Shown here in pieces: positions 11,365-21,321 of a stretch of 64,000 nucleotides of DNA (position 1 is its first letter; every line of letters starts with the position of its first letter). The stretch covers positions 1 through 64,000 of the forward strand of contig JABANN010000004.1 of NCBI GenBank assembly GCA_013115125.1, written 5' to 3'. Origin of the DNA: Perkinsus olseni (Eukaryota > Perkinsozoa > Perkinsida). Made by a program: the position numbers and the translations under genes. Below the pieces are notes generated by a model. It saw only the letters and a program-made list of their open reading frames with translations. It made no database searches and was not told the origin of the DNA.

Positions 11365-13116
11365 GAGAAAGATGAACTAAGAAGCGTTGATTATTCCCGC
11401 CAGAAACCCAACCCCATTAAATAAGAGGCAAGACCACACGATGATGGAGTCGTATGGCAAGTCGGAACTTAAGGGTTGCTCAGAGAATCAATTCTGAATT
11501 TCAGAATACATTGTGGATTCGCATCTAAAAGGTGAAAATCGATTCTGAATTTCAGAATTAGTTCTCTGAACAACCCGTCAGTCATCAGGACTTCTCTCGC
11601 GAGCTTGATGGACGCGCAAGAAGCCAGGACGAGAGGCTTCTAAATCCACTGTGGAGTGAGCCGGATGTCGCAAAGGTGAGAAGCTTGCAGTAAAAACCAG
11701 TAAGGACATACTGTGCGGATCCTAGAGGTGGAACCGCGTTATAATATCATCAAACCTGGACTCTTAGCACTTGAAGAACGTGCCGATCACCATGCGGACG
11801 TGACACCTATATTGCTCACTTCGACGCATTTCGGTCTTCGAAATGCCAGCTCTTCGTTATAACGGGCCGACTACCATTACTTCATACGCTGACCGAACGA
11901 AGTGCGTCCACTGGCCCGATGAAAGATTCTTGCTAGACCATGGGCGCACAGCCTTAGCAGTACTCTTTGAATCGAAGCTTTGCAATCCACAAAATAAGTG
12001 AGTCTCGCCCCGCATACGAAGTGAACCACAGAGGCTGTCAGTACGAGCCCGGCCCACCAACGATATGCTTCATCGAGTTCCGGCGATAACCTCAAGCGTC
12101 ATGATCGACCTCTCGGTTTCGGGTGAGCTTCCAACTCATTACACTGCGACGGAGTTTGTTCAATAAACCCGCGATCTGCAGTGAATGGATAAAATGGACG
12201 CCTGACCATCAAAAAGCCTCAATATGTAATGACGAACGGTGACAAGCGGACTGGAGGGGACCACCAGAAATGCTTCCTTGAATTTTGTACTTCCCCCTCG
12301 GATTTTGGGAATTACCCGGGAACCACCCATCCTCGACAACACGTAGAATAAAAGCCGGCCGAGCCGGGCCGGCCCTACCAGTAGCTGGTGATTCCTCGGC
12401 GGTCCTTGAGTGAAGGTCTCGCGAGAGAGCAAGTTCAAGCAAGTGCACGAATGATGGAAGAATGGGAGTGTTCCGCTACCGCAACCGCATGGTACCGGCG
12501 TACTAGGGCTCCCATAGCCATAGAGCGTGACAAGTCTCACTGCGATTGCCGACTTGGCACTGTTGTTTTTTTTAATCAAGTTGGTTGGGGGACACTAACG
12601 CATGCCGAGTTACCGTGGATCGTACCTGGCGGCACGGTTAGTGTGACCAAGCGTACACTGGGGCTCGAGGCCCAAGGTAAGACCCTGAAAGGGTTCGGGC
12701 CTCGGGTTCACAGTGCTTGGTCCTCTCCCACACTCCCGACCAACTGTCCGCGCCGAGAGGCAGGGGGTTCCGAATAAGGGAACGGGCCTTGAAGTTCGCA
12801 GACATCACTGATACGGCTCAGCTGGGCGTGTGCTTGAGATACTAACCCTACTGCTGCTGATGGTGTTCAGGACATCCGCGATGAACCTTCTCAAATGATG
12901 CTCGTTTTGGCTCGGACTACACCTGTCTTGCGAGATGCACGACTCACGCAGCGACGAAGCGAGGGCTCCATGAGAAGGGAAGGCACTCTCAGTACCTGCT
13001 CCACGCCTGAGGGTTGACACCTCCCTTCTGAAGTACCTCGATCGTGGTTTTTCGGGCGAGCGCTTGGTATTGTGCGCAGATCGTAAGAAAGTTGAATCAT
13101 CATCTCTGATTAATGA
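11365..13116. other. Long stretch without a convincing gene
   Basis: About 1.75 kb between the start of the minus-strand gene and the bL12m start. It contains the inverted repeat at 11473-11576. Open frames of 60-160 codons on both strands (for example 12160-12579 minus, 12388-12777 plus, 12805-13281 minus) overlap each other and show no family pattern. A minus-strand frame near 11877-12080 reads like a single hydrophobic helix (AGLVLTASVVHFVCGARL), which could be an exon of a small membrane protein, but I cannot build a gene around it. No tRNA-like boxes were seen. Confidence 0.4.
11473..11576. repeat. Inverted repeat with 35-bp arms
   Basis: Left arm 11473-11507 and right arm 11542-11576 are near-perfect reverse complements, both ending in GGGTTG.TCAGAGAA on the outside. 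Each arm also contains the internal near-palindrome ATTCTGAATTTCAGAAT. The loop is 34 nt. This could be a small MITE-like element or a strong hairpin. I see no obvious target-site duplication. Confidence 0.75.
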
Positions 13117-14076
13117 ATGTTGTCGCATGCTACAAGACGAGGAGGGTCCACCAGGGCCTGCCGACTGTGCTCCAAGGTGCTCGGAGTCCGGCATGTCTCC
13201 ACTGCCGCCCAGCCGGGCCTGCGGGGTGCTGATAATGCCTTCAACTCGATGTTCGAGCTTGCCGATGAAAAGCGGAACCACCTACAGGAGATAGTCGATG
13301 AAGTAAGGGGGTGAGTGGGGCGGTGGGAGGAGCGGACCAATCCGGCTCGATGTCGTCAGATCATGACCTTGGAGCTGCGAGACGCGAGGGACTTGGCGGA
13401 CGTCCTCGAAGCAACGCTGGACTCCGAAAGTAGCATGTGGGACGCATCAGGTCTCGTGGTAGTGATTTGGGCAGATTTCATAACCACAAGCGTGATACCT
13501 GGAAGGCAGCCCTTTCCACACCCCATGCACATGTTTTCGGGCTTGGATGCTGCCACACGGCCGGGCATGTATCAACCGTACGGCCTAGGCGGCAGGCTAC
13601 CCCAGCTGGGGACTCCTACCACCACACCTGCCGTACCGCAGCAGGTTAATGCGGAGCCGGGTACTGGTACGGACCTTGAGAGTGGGCCGGTAGTAGCACT
13701 CTTTAGCCATCACGAGCAGTCCTCCTGAGCCCAAGGCGCCGCAGGCGGAGGCAGCAGCAGCGGCACCGGCTCAGACCAGTAGTGTTGTGACATTGAAGCT
13801 GGTGAGTTACGAGGATGGCAAGAAGGTTACTGTGGTTAAGGAGGTGAGCCCTGTACTCGGCGTCAAATGCTGGATTCACCTCATAGGTCCGGGCCCTCCT
13901 GGGTCTAGGACTCAAGGAGTCCAAAGAGATGGTGGAAGATCTCCCTAAGGTGAAGGTGGTAGAAGTATCGTTAGGAATTCTGTTGGTAGATACTGAAAAA
14001 AGGGTTGGATAAGGGGGCGGCACAGAAGGTGATGGAAAAGTTCAAGTCAGCGGGCGCTGAAGTTGTTATCGCCTAG
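13117..14076 (+). CDS. MRPL12: Mitochondrial large ribosomal subunit protein bL12m (L7/L12)
   Basis: ATG 13117 opens a basic leader (MLSHATRRGGSTRACRLCSK, then RHVSTAA) that looks like a mitochondrial targeting peptide. The L7/L12 N-terminal dimerisation helices follow, split by an intron at 13303-13359: NHLQEIVDE joins IMTLELRDARDLADVLEATL. A Pro/Gly/Ala-rich hinge is spread over 13430-13790; its exon limits are uncertain. The C-terminal domain is diagnostic: VTLKLVSYEDGKKVTVVKE, then RALLGLGLKESKEMVEDLPK, then ILKKGLDKGAAQKVMEKFKS and AGAEVVIA at the stop, 14076. Introns of 40-50 nt interrupt it twice. bL12 forms the flexible stalk that recruits translation factors. The leader argues for the mitochondrion rather than a relict plastid, though I cannot exclude the latter. 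Confidence 0.85.
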
Positions 14077-14182
14077 CATGCCAGCCCAGCCGTGTGTCTG
14101 ACGTTTCGAGTCTTCTCATTTTTTATGTTGGGTTGGTGAGGACTCTCGGCAGGGTTGAAGGAAATCGTTCCATAGTGTTGGT

Positions 14183-17100
14183 ATGACGTACTTCGCGAAC
14201 CCGGCAGGACAGCCGCCTCCTCCTCCCGACAGCTCCCCTGCTCAGGCTACTGTGCAGCCGGTGAGGGTAGAGTACGGGTATCACCTCCAACAGCAGCAAT
14301 GGTCTCGGGTAGTATGGGCAGCATGCTAAGGCGCTTGAGAGCATCCTGTACGGTCGTAGTAACTGTCCTTACTTCTGCTTAGCCCCAACCTGGTGCGCAA
14401 AAGGGCCGGGCTGGGCAGCGCCTTCCACCAGCGACTGAGATGTCCCCGATCAGCGTGGCCTCGGCACCCAGCCCTCAGGATAGTGAGGGTAGTATCTTCG
14501 CAGGATGTGTCCAGGTTCAAGTTTGAGTCAGGTAACGTCTCGTTCGGAATGCCTGACGCAGGGGAAGGCCCGCATATCTTGGGTGCCCGACGGGGTTTAC
14601 CAGCAGGGCAAACTTCGATGCCGAAAAGACGTAGGCTCGCGTGTCACGTGTTGCTCTTGAAGGATGTTCTCTTAAGGCCGGGCCTCCTCCCCTCCTGGAG
14701 CGTCTTCCAGTGATGATGAGTGGAGGCACTCACCGAGCTCCAGCTCCTCGGATGGTGACGACGTGGACCATGGGTCCTTGCGGGCACCCAGTCGACGCCC
14801 CCTTCGGTTTCACCCGCTGCTCTCGGGCAAATGTGACTCTCGAGAGTTCGACAAGTATGAGCCTAGACTACTGGAGATGGACGGCCCACTATGGTACTTC
14901 GGATTTGTGTGTTTTCCCACGGGACTGCTGCTGTCGGCAGGCAATCGTGCGGCCGACGGATCGTTCCAGTGAGTCCGGTACTGCAGCTCACACCGGATAC
15001 GGTTTGCCGAGTGTCTAAGGTTATAGCGGCGGAAAAACGGTATTACGGGGCGACCCACCGCTGTCGAATCACAGGCTGCCAGGTGTATCGGTTTGGACGT
15101 AGTAGGAGTGCCAGCACCGAAATTACCCGACAACAGCAGCAAGCGGTCAATAGTGGACCATCTCGTTATCGCGACAATGCATGGGGTTACCATCATTGGC
15201 CCGGCTGCTGCTGCTGCTGCTGCTGGCAGCATGTGCAAAGATATGCTCGCAGCCCAGCTCATAGGGCACCTCAAGGTAGGCGGCCGCACCGAGTCGACTT
15301 TGACGCATCTTGCCGTCTCAGTTGTATCGGAATACGGTACATGTCGTCATTCCTCGGACGGATGTGCTTGATAGGGCCTGTCGCTTCCTAGGCTTCAAGC
15401 ACGGTAGGTCCTGACCCACATGAGTGTTCGGTTATTAGGGTAGCTTTTTCAGGAGCTTTGGCGGGCATGATCAACGTAGTGCAGTGGGTCAGGAAGTGGG
15501 CTACGAGTAAGAAGACGCATGGCGCCGCTATCCTGGCCAAAAACATCATTGCCGTAAGTGAAGGGACAACAGCCGGACACGACAGGACCTCTCTCTTGCA
15601 GGACCTAGAAGCCTCGGGAGGGGGAGAGCTCTCCGTTGAGAGCCTTTGCGGCTTCTTCTTGCCATACAAGCCGCACTTTACTGGGCCTCCGAAGGAGAAT
15701 CTGGAGAGGCTGCCGAACAATGTTCGCTCGCATACCATGGCCCATGTGGCATTTTTCACGAGGAAGGTAGTAGCTCCTGAACGCAGCTAACTTTACAACT
15801 TCGCCCCATCAGGTTTTCCGAATGTTTTATGACCGGGCCGCGGACCCAGATGGGGCCTGCAGGGCAGACAGTAGTGAGGGCGCTCGTGAGACTGATTGCG
15901 TATCGGTGGTAACCTCCGAGGAGGGCGCTGCCGCTACCCCGATCACCTCCGGTCCCAATGTCGTCGCTGCGGGCGGGAAGTCTCCGATGGCCCGGCTGTC
16001 CACGGGAGATGTTCAAGATCTGGAGGGAGTGGCCATGGGCATCCGTGAGCTGAGGCGCAGCGGAGAGGAGCTCGCGAAACAGCCACGCGAAAGTTGACGA
16101 CAACACGGAGTTTCTGTTCGGAAGGCCCGGCTTTGGTTTATTCGCCCCTCTGCCGCTGCTGTGGGGCATGGTTGTCCTGGTCTTAATCGCTGGCCAAGCT
16201 TGATTGAATGAATGCCGGAACTGCTAGGAGGGGCGCGTTATCTTCTATTACCAAGCGAACCGGGCGCGGCAGCGGCCTTCCACGTACCCCCACCAGAGGT
16301 GGGCTGATCGGCAGCAGCAGGCCGCCATCGCGAGGTGCTTTACGAGGTCGGGGGGGAGGTGTAGCGGGCCCCTCGAGGATGATGCAATCCCGCGGGGGTC
16401 GAGGTCGAGCTGTACCTAAGGCAGGCAGGATCGTTCGGGCAACATGGCGGACGCCGCCGCCGCCGCTCGCTCGAGGTGGTTCTACCTCATCATTACCCCG
16501 GTCCGTAAGGGTACCCTCGTCTAGCTCTAGCTTTGCCCGGTACACCGGTGATTCCGATGGTCGAAGCCCTAAGTCATTGCTGCTGGGCCGACCGCCTGCT
16601 TCGAGGACAGCGGGTGGGCTGGTGGACTTAACTCACCCAGAAGAAGGCCTCCGCGTGCCACGCCCCTCCCTTGCAGGGTTGCCGAAAGCTGGGCGGGTGG
16701 TCACGGCTGATTCTACAGCCAAGGCGCTACCACGCCAAAGCTTGCCCCCTCCGCTCCCACCCGGTCGCCCTATAACGTCTACCGATCGGCCCCCGACCAA
16801 TCCCAGCCCTATTGAGAGGGGGCTCGTTGAAAGGGCGCCTAGGCCTACTGAGAAGCAGCCCTTTCCTACTGAGAGGCATGTCAGCCCAACTGAGAGGCAG
16901 CCCAGGCCAACCGAGGGGGCGTGCGGCCCTTCCCAAAGAAGTAGACCGCCTCTCACAAGGCGACTGCCAAAGCCTGATGTACCGAAGGAGGGTGCCCGAG
17001 GTATACTGGAGAGGATGCGAGAGCTGCAGGCGAGATTGAATACACTGGCCTCCGCAAATGCCGGTGGTAGTACCAGCACCCAGCGTCCAGCGGATCATTC

Positions 17101-17396
17101 GGCAGACTCGCAAGACCGGCGAGGCCGGAAGCGCCCCCACGAAGAATGTGAGCCCGCAGCTCCGCAGGTGAGCGGTGGAAGGGGCGGCCTGGCTCCCGCC
17201 ACAGCCGATGTTTCAGACTTCCAGTAGTGCTAAGGCGCCCACGGGAGAAGTGGTGGAGTCCACGAGTGATGAGACCGGAGGGGATTTACCACAGCTCAGC
17301 CGCGAACAGAAGGCGTCTTTATGTAATTCATTACTTGCTTTTATCCACCGAGAGCTCTCCTCAGCTGCACGAGACAGGATGTGCATTTGTCCTTGA
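14183..17396 (+). CDS. Unrecognised protein, copy A of a duplicated gene
   Basis: ATG 14183 starts a Pro-rich leader (MTYFANPAGQPPPPPDSS). Block by block it matches the gene at 19428-21074: LDVVGVPAPKLPDN and VIATMHGVTIIG against LDVVDVPIERGY and AIGTRHGISVIG; RACRFLGFKHG against RLCRFLGMYDL; SLCGFFLPYKP against SLCNYFHRPHR; HVAFFTRKVV against HIAFYTRRVV. The match resumes at the very end, SLLAFIHRELSSA near 17340-17380 against AILSFIQREL, so the Arg/Gly/Pro-rich frame 16208-17227 between them is probably part of this gene. An in-frame stop at 16097 means an unseen intron must lie there, or this is two genes. A run of seven GCT Ala codons sits at 15204-15224. Family and function unknown. Confidence 0.5.
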
Positions 17397-17562
17397 AGTA
17401 TTGGTATCATTCACTGCTAGTGTCGAGCCATTCTCTGAACTGTGGTGTGCCGCGTTTGGTGTGGGTGGATCCTCTCCAGACTTTCTCCTCGATCTTCTCT
17501 GCGCAGTTGACTGCATCCGGCAAGGTGAGCAGTACGGTGACCTCCTGCGGTGTGATACAGTA

Positions 17563-19389
17563 ATGGCCAACACATACGATTACTATGCTGGTCAAGGCTA
17601 CGATCAGCAGCAACAACAACAACAACAGGCTCCGATTCCGAGATTGGGGGTCCCCTACAGCAACCGCTCTCAGCCACCTGGCACGGTACCTATGCCGCTG
17701 CCTCGGTATGCCCCCAAGCGTTCTTGGGAGGCTGCTCCCTGGCAGCAGCAACAGCAGCAAGGACAGGCTCTTGATCATAGCGTCAGTGCAGCAGCGTGGG
17801 CCCCTGCGAACAATAGCAACAATGGTGGTACATGGCAACAACAGGAGAGATACAAAACACGGCAGCCAGCCATCGGCCACGCTGATGCTGATGCCTTCTC
17901 TCACTACCTGGACGCCTCGAGGCCCCCCGCAGCACCGAGGCCGCTGCCCTTCCACCAGCTCACACCGGACGCTGGTTGGCCTCCTCCACTCAGCTCCCTC
18001 GGTGTGGCTGTCGCCAAGCCCCTCCCGCCTGGGTACCGCCCCCACGACTATCGAGACCTTGATAGTGCGTCTATCGACCGCCAAACGGTGTCCATCGCTC
18101 GACCGATGTCGCACCCCCTCGAGCAGCAGCAAGCGCCTCAGCGAGTTGTGGGAGTTCTCACAATGATAGATGCTTCTAGGGGCCTCATACAGTCGGAGGC
18201 AACTGGGGCCTCCAAGATTGTCTTTCACGTCAGCCAGTGTAGCAATGCCCAGCAAAAACAGACGGTAAGTCCACCAGCTGCGGGGTTGTCTTCACATTCG
18301 TTCTCTTCCCTCAGCTGGCTGATCGTGTGAAGCGTGGCTCTGCTTCGGGCAAGAAGCTGCCTGTGACGTTCACTGTGGCCCAGCTCCCAAACGGCACATG
18401 TGTTGCTAAGTCCGTCTCGGTGGTCGGTGCCAAGCCCAACGATGGCAAGGGAGCTCAGGTAAAGTTGCCATTTTCATTCAGCTCTTTAGTGCCTCTCCTT
18501 CAGGCCTCAGCACCATCAGGCCCACCAGTGGAGGTTCTGGAACGGGCGAGGAAGGTGCAAGAGGCAGCCGTTGCTGCTGTTGCCTCAGCCAAGGCTATGT
18601 ACCCACCGGCCCAGCGCGGCAAGGGACCCTCTCCTAAGGCGAAGGCTCCGAACAATCGCAAGAGAAGGAATAATCATCCAAAAGCCGGGGCGGGGCCGCG
18701 TCCCCCTCCTGTTCGCGGAGGGAAGCCCTCGAACCCGAAGAAGAGCGCGAAAGTCGCATCACCGCGAGGATCGGCGCCAGTAAAAAGGTCCCCACCCGTC
18801 GCCAAGGTGAGAAGGGCTCCGAGCTTGAGGTCGGTCTAGCTACTATGTTGGTTCTCAGGCGAAGGAAGTACCGGAAAAACCAGTACGACTTGCCGAGAAT
18901 CTCGCCCCCAACGATCTGGCGAATCCCAACGCCCCACTGCTTGGCGGCCTTGCTCAGCTCACCATACCACCTGGCTTCCCGCCCCTTCCTCCGGGACCCC
19001 CGCCGCATGCTACTTCGACCATTCCCGGACCGCCCTTGCAGCAGCAGCAGCCCTCGGCTGGTGGTGCTCCCGAGGCGAAGGCTTCGTCCAAGCAGCAAGC
19101 TGAGGCCTCCTCCTCCTCCTCCTCCTCCTCCTCCTCCTCCACGGTGGTCCGTGACTGGCGTGTGAAGGCAGCGGCGGCCTCCAAGGCCACTGCCTCAGCG
19201 AGTAGCAAAGAGTTCGCCTATAAGCGATCGGCTGAGCACCCTTTGCGGCTGGTGAAAGCGAGCAACCCTCCGAAACCGAAGTCCCCCGCTAAGACCGCTC
19301 CGGAGCCGGCCAAGGTTACTAAGGCGAGCCCAACCGGGGTCCCAGCTCCTCCTGCAGAGAAGGCCAAAACGAAGGCAGCCAGTAAGTGA
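17563..19389 (+). CDS. Cold-shock-domain-like, Gln- and Pro-rich RNA-binding protein
   Basis: ATG 17563 (MANTYDYYAGQGY) opens a Gln-rich region with several CAG/CAA runs (17605-17628, 17742-17760), a Pro-rich segment, then a compact beta domain: RVVGVLTMIDASRGLIQSEA, KIVFHVSQC, GKKLPVTFTVAQLPNGTCVA and KSVSVVG. The order 'G.L......G.I......IVFH.S' then 'V.F.V' is that of cold-shock/Unr-type single-stranded RNA-binding domains. Introns of 45-60 nt fall inside and after this domain. The rest is low-complexity, Lys/Pro/Ala-rich and basic, with eleven consecutive TCC Ser codons at 19108-19140, and the frame ends at 19389. It sits between the two copies of the duplicated gene. The CSD call is by pattern, as the canonical RNP1 aromatic cluster is weak. 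Confidence 0.62.
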
Positions 19390-19427
19390 ACCGGTGACTA
19401 TGATCTCATTGATACGATGGCATCGGC

Positions 19428-21074
19428 ATGCCAGGTCCATCTTCAGTGGTACCACCCAAGCCCAGCCAACCAAAGCTGCCGATCGAATCCCGCTCCGGCA
19501 AGGGCAATGGCTTGGATGATCTCCAGTCAAGCCGCACGCGGTCTATGTCCCACACGTCCTCGTCGGGCTCCTCGGCCGTCTCCCCCATCTCGGTTGCCAC
19601 TTCCACTGGGTACGCTAGGCATCAGTAGCTTGCTGTAGGAAGCCTATCTTCTGTCAGTGAGCGTGGTCATGTGAGCATCCCCGAGGATGACCTTGACTTC
19701 ACATATGATAGCGACAGCTTCAGCAGCGCAGGCATCATTTTTAAAGAAGGATGGCTGCCTTCCGATCCGTGAGGGATACTCGGGTGTATCTGTACTTTGG
19801 TGAGCTTGCCGTGCTGCTCAGTCCCACCGTCACGGTCACCCTATTGGGCAGCACCTGCGAGGACGTCGCCCGGGTTATCAGGCGCATCTGCGCGGAAAAA
19901 TCGTAGGAGTTCTTTTCGCGGCCGTTGGGAGACTGATGGCGTTCCCATGGCAGGTGTGTCTCTTTGGACGTCGTTGACGTCCCCATCGAGCGAGGCTACT
20001 CTACCCGCAGCACGGTTCTGGCGATCGGCACACGTCACGGCATCTCCGTCATCGGCTGTGACGGCCCGAATAGTGGCAGGGCGAAAAGTGATAACGTGGA
20101 GTGGACGGTGGCGAGGACGATTCTGGCCAACCATCTTTTCGGCCGAGCATCGGTACTAGGCTGCTCACCCTTGGCTATGTGGAAATTCTCCCCTTCTCCT
20201 CAGAGCCGCTCTTCCACTGTCCCGCTGGTTGTAGACAACTCGAATGGGGCCTCGAGACTTTGCCGTTTTCTCGGAATGTATGACCTGTCTCGAGAGGAGG
20301 CTCTGCAGAGTGTTGATATCATTGATGCAATTAAGAAGATGCTGGTCCAGTCGGAGAAGGGCGGTGGAGGACTACCACCCCGCGCCGATTCCCTCATGAA
20401 GGACATCCGCATGGTACGGTGTCTTCTGCTGTCTGTCACACTTCCACCTATCGCTATTAGTTCCATGACGCTCGGTCGATTCCCGTGACACTGGCGAGTC
20501 TGTGTAACTATTTCCATCGCCCCCATCGAGTCCGGCTCGGCTCGGCCCCGCACACTACGCGAGCCTTCGACCTCGGTCACATTGCCTTTTATACCAGACG
20601 CGTAGTATACCTTATTCCTTCTCCCTCGAGCTTGCGCTCCACCAGCCGGTTCGTTAGGTCTTTCAGCAGTTTAATAAGAGATTCACAGCGAAGGCGGGTA
20701 CACGCAAGAGGAAGCGGCAAATAGCAACGGAAGAGGCCAGGGTATTCACTGCTTCACCGTTGTTTCTTCAGCACTGCTAATTGGGAGTTCCCCATGATGG
20801 GAATCGCGGGCGGTGTTTGCAGGGCTTTTCGCAGGTCTCTCGCAATGTCGCCAATGACCACGGAACCAGTAGTCAGTCGCAGAACTCGTCCGCACAGCGT
20901 GATAAGTGTGGACCTGCTGTTGAGCCCGCGCAGGGACGTGTAAGTAAGGCGCCACGAACAGAGGGGGGAGGGAAACACACCGGGTTGAGTGATGCTGATA
21001 GAAAGCTTGTGAAAGATGCTATATTGAGTTTCATACAAAGAGAGCTACAGCGTAGTAAGAACGCCTGGACTTGA
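19428..21074 (+). CDS. Unrecognised protein, copy B of a duplicated gene
   Basis: ATG 19428 begins MPGPSSVVPPKPSQPKLPIE; a Ser-rich leader and an acidic stretch (IPEDDLDFTYDSDSF) follow. The core reads TRVYLYFGELAVLLSPTVTV, LDVVDVPIERGY, VLAIGTRHGISVIG, LCRFLGMYDLSREEAL, SLCNYFHRPHRVRLG and LGHIAFYTRRVV. A basic patch AGTRKRKRQ joins, across an intron of about 87 nt, to GFSQVSRNVANDHGTSS. The protein ends with the helix LSDADRKLVKDAILSFIQRE and a stop at 21074. The basic patch suggests a nuclear protein; nothing else reveals function. Copy A at 14183-17396 shares block order but is strongly diverged, so the duplication is old. I do not recognise the family. Confidence 0.6.
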
Positions 21075-21321
21075 ACTGACCCCTCCCTCGACGCCGCCCC
21101 GCCGCCGGTACGAACCAGCCGTAGCAGGCGTAGCGGTAGTAGGAATATTGACAAAACGGCCGTGGCGTCGACGGTGGCGACGGGCCTATGACTATTTGTA
21201 CCATTCTTCCTTCCCTATCTTCAACGTATGCACACTGCTCCGCAAGGAGCAGTCTTTACTCAAGGCCTGTTGCGTTGTAGTACCTCATCGCAGCCTTGCC
21301 CGACAGCTGTTGGCCTCCCTT

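Noticed and set aside
12388-12777. 130-codon plus-strand frame
   Set aside because: It overlaps a minus-strand frame of similar size, has a T-run inside, and neither has family resemblance.
15204-15224. GCT repeat as a possible mobile or regulatory element
   Set aside because: It is an in-frame run of seven Ala codons in copy A; plain microsatellite growth explains it.
17227-17560. Upstream continuation of the cold-shock-like gene's frame
   Set aside because: It overlaps the last exon of copy A in another frame and adds no recognisable sequence; ATG 17563 gives a clean start.
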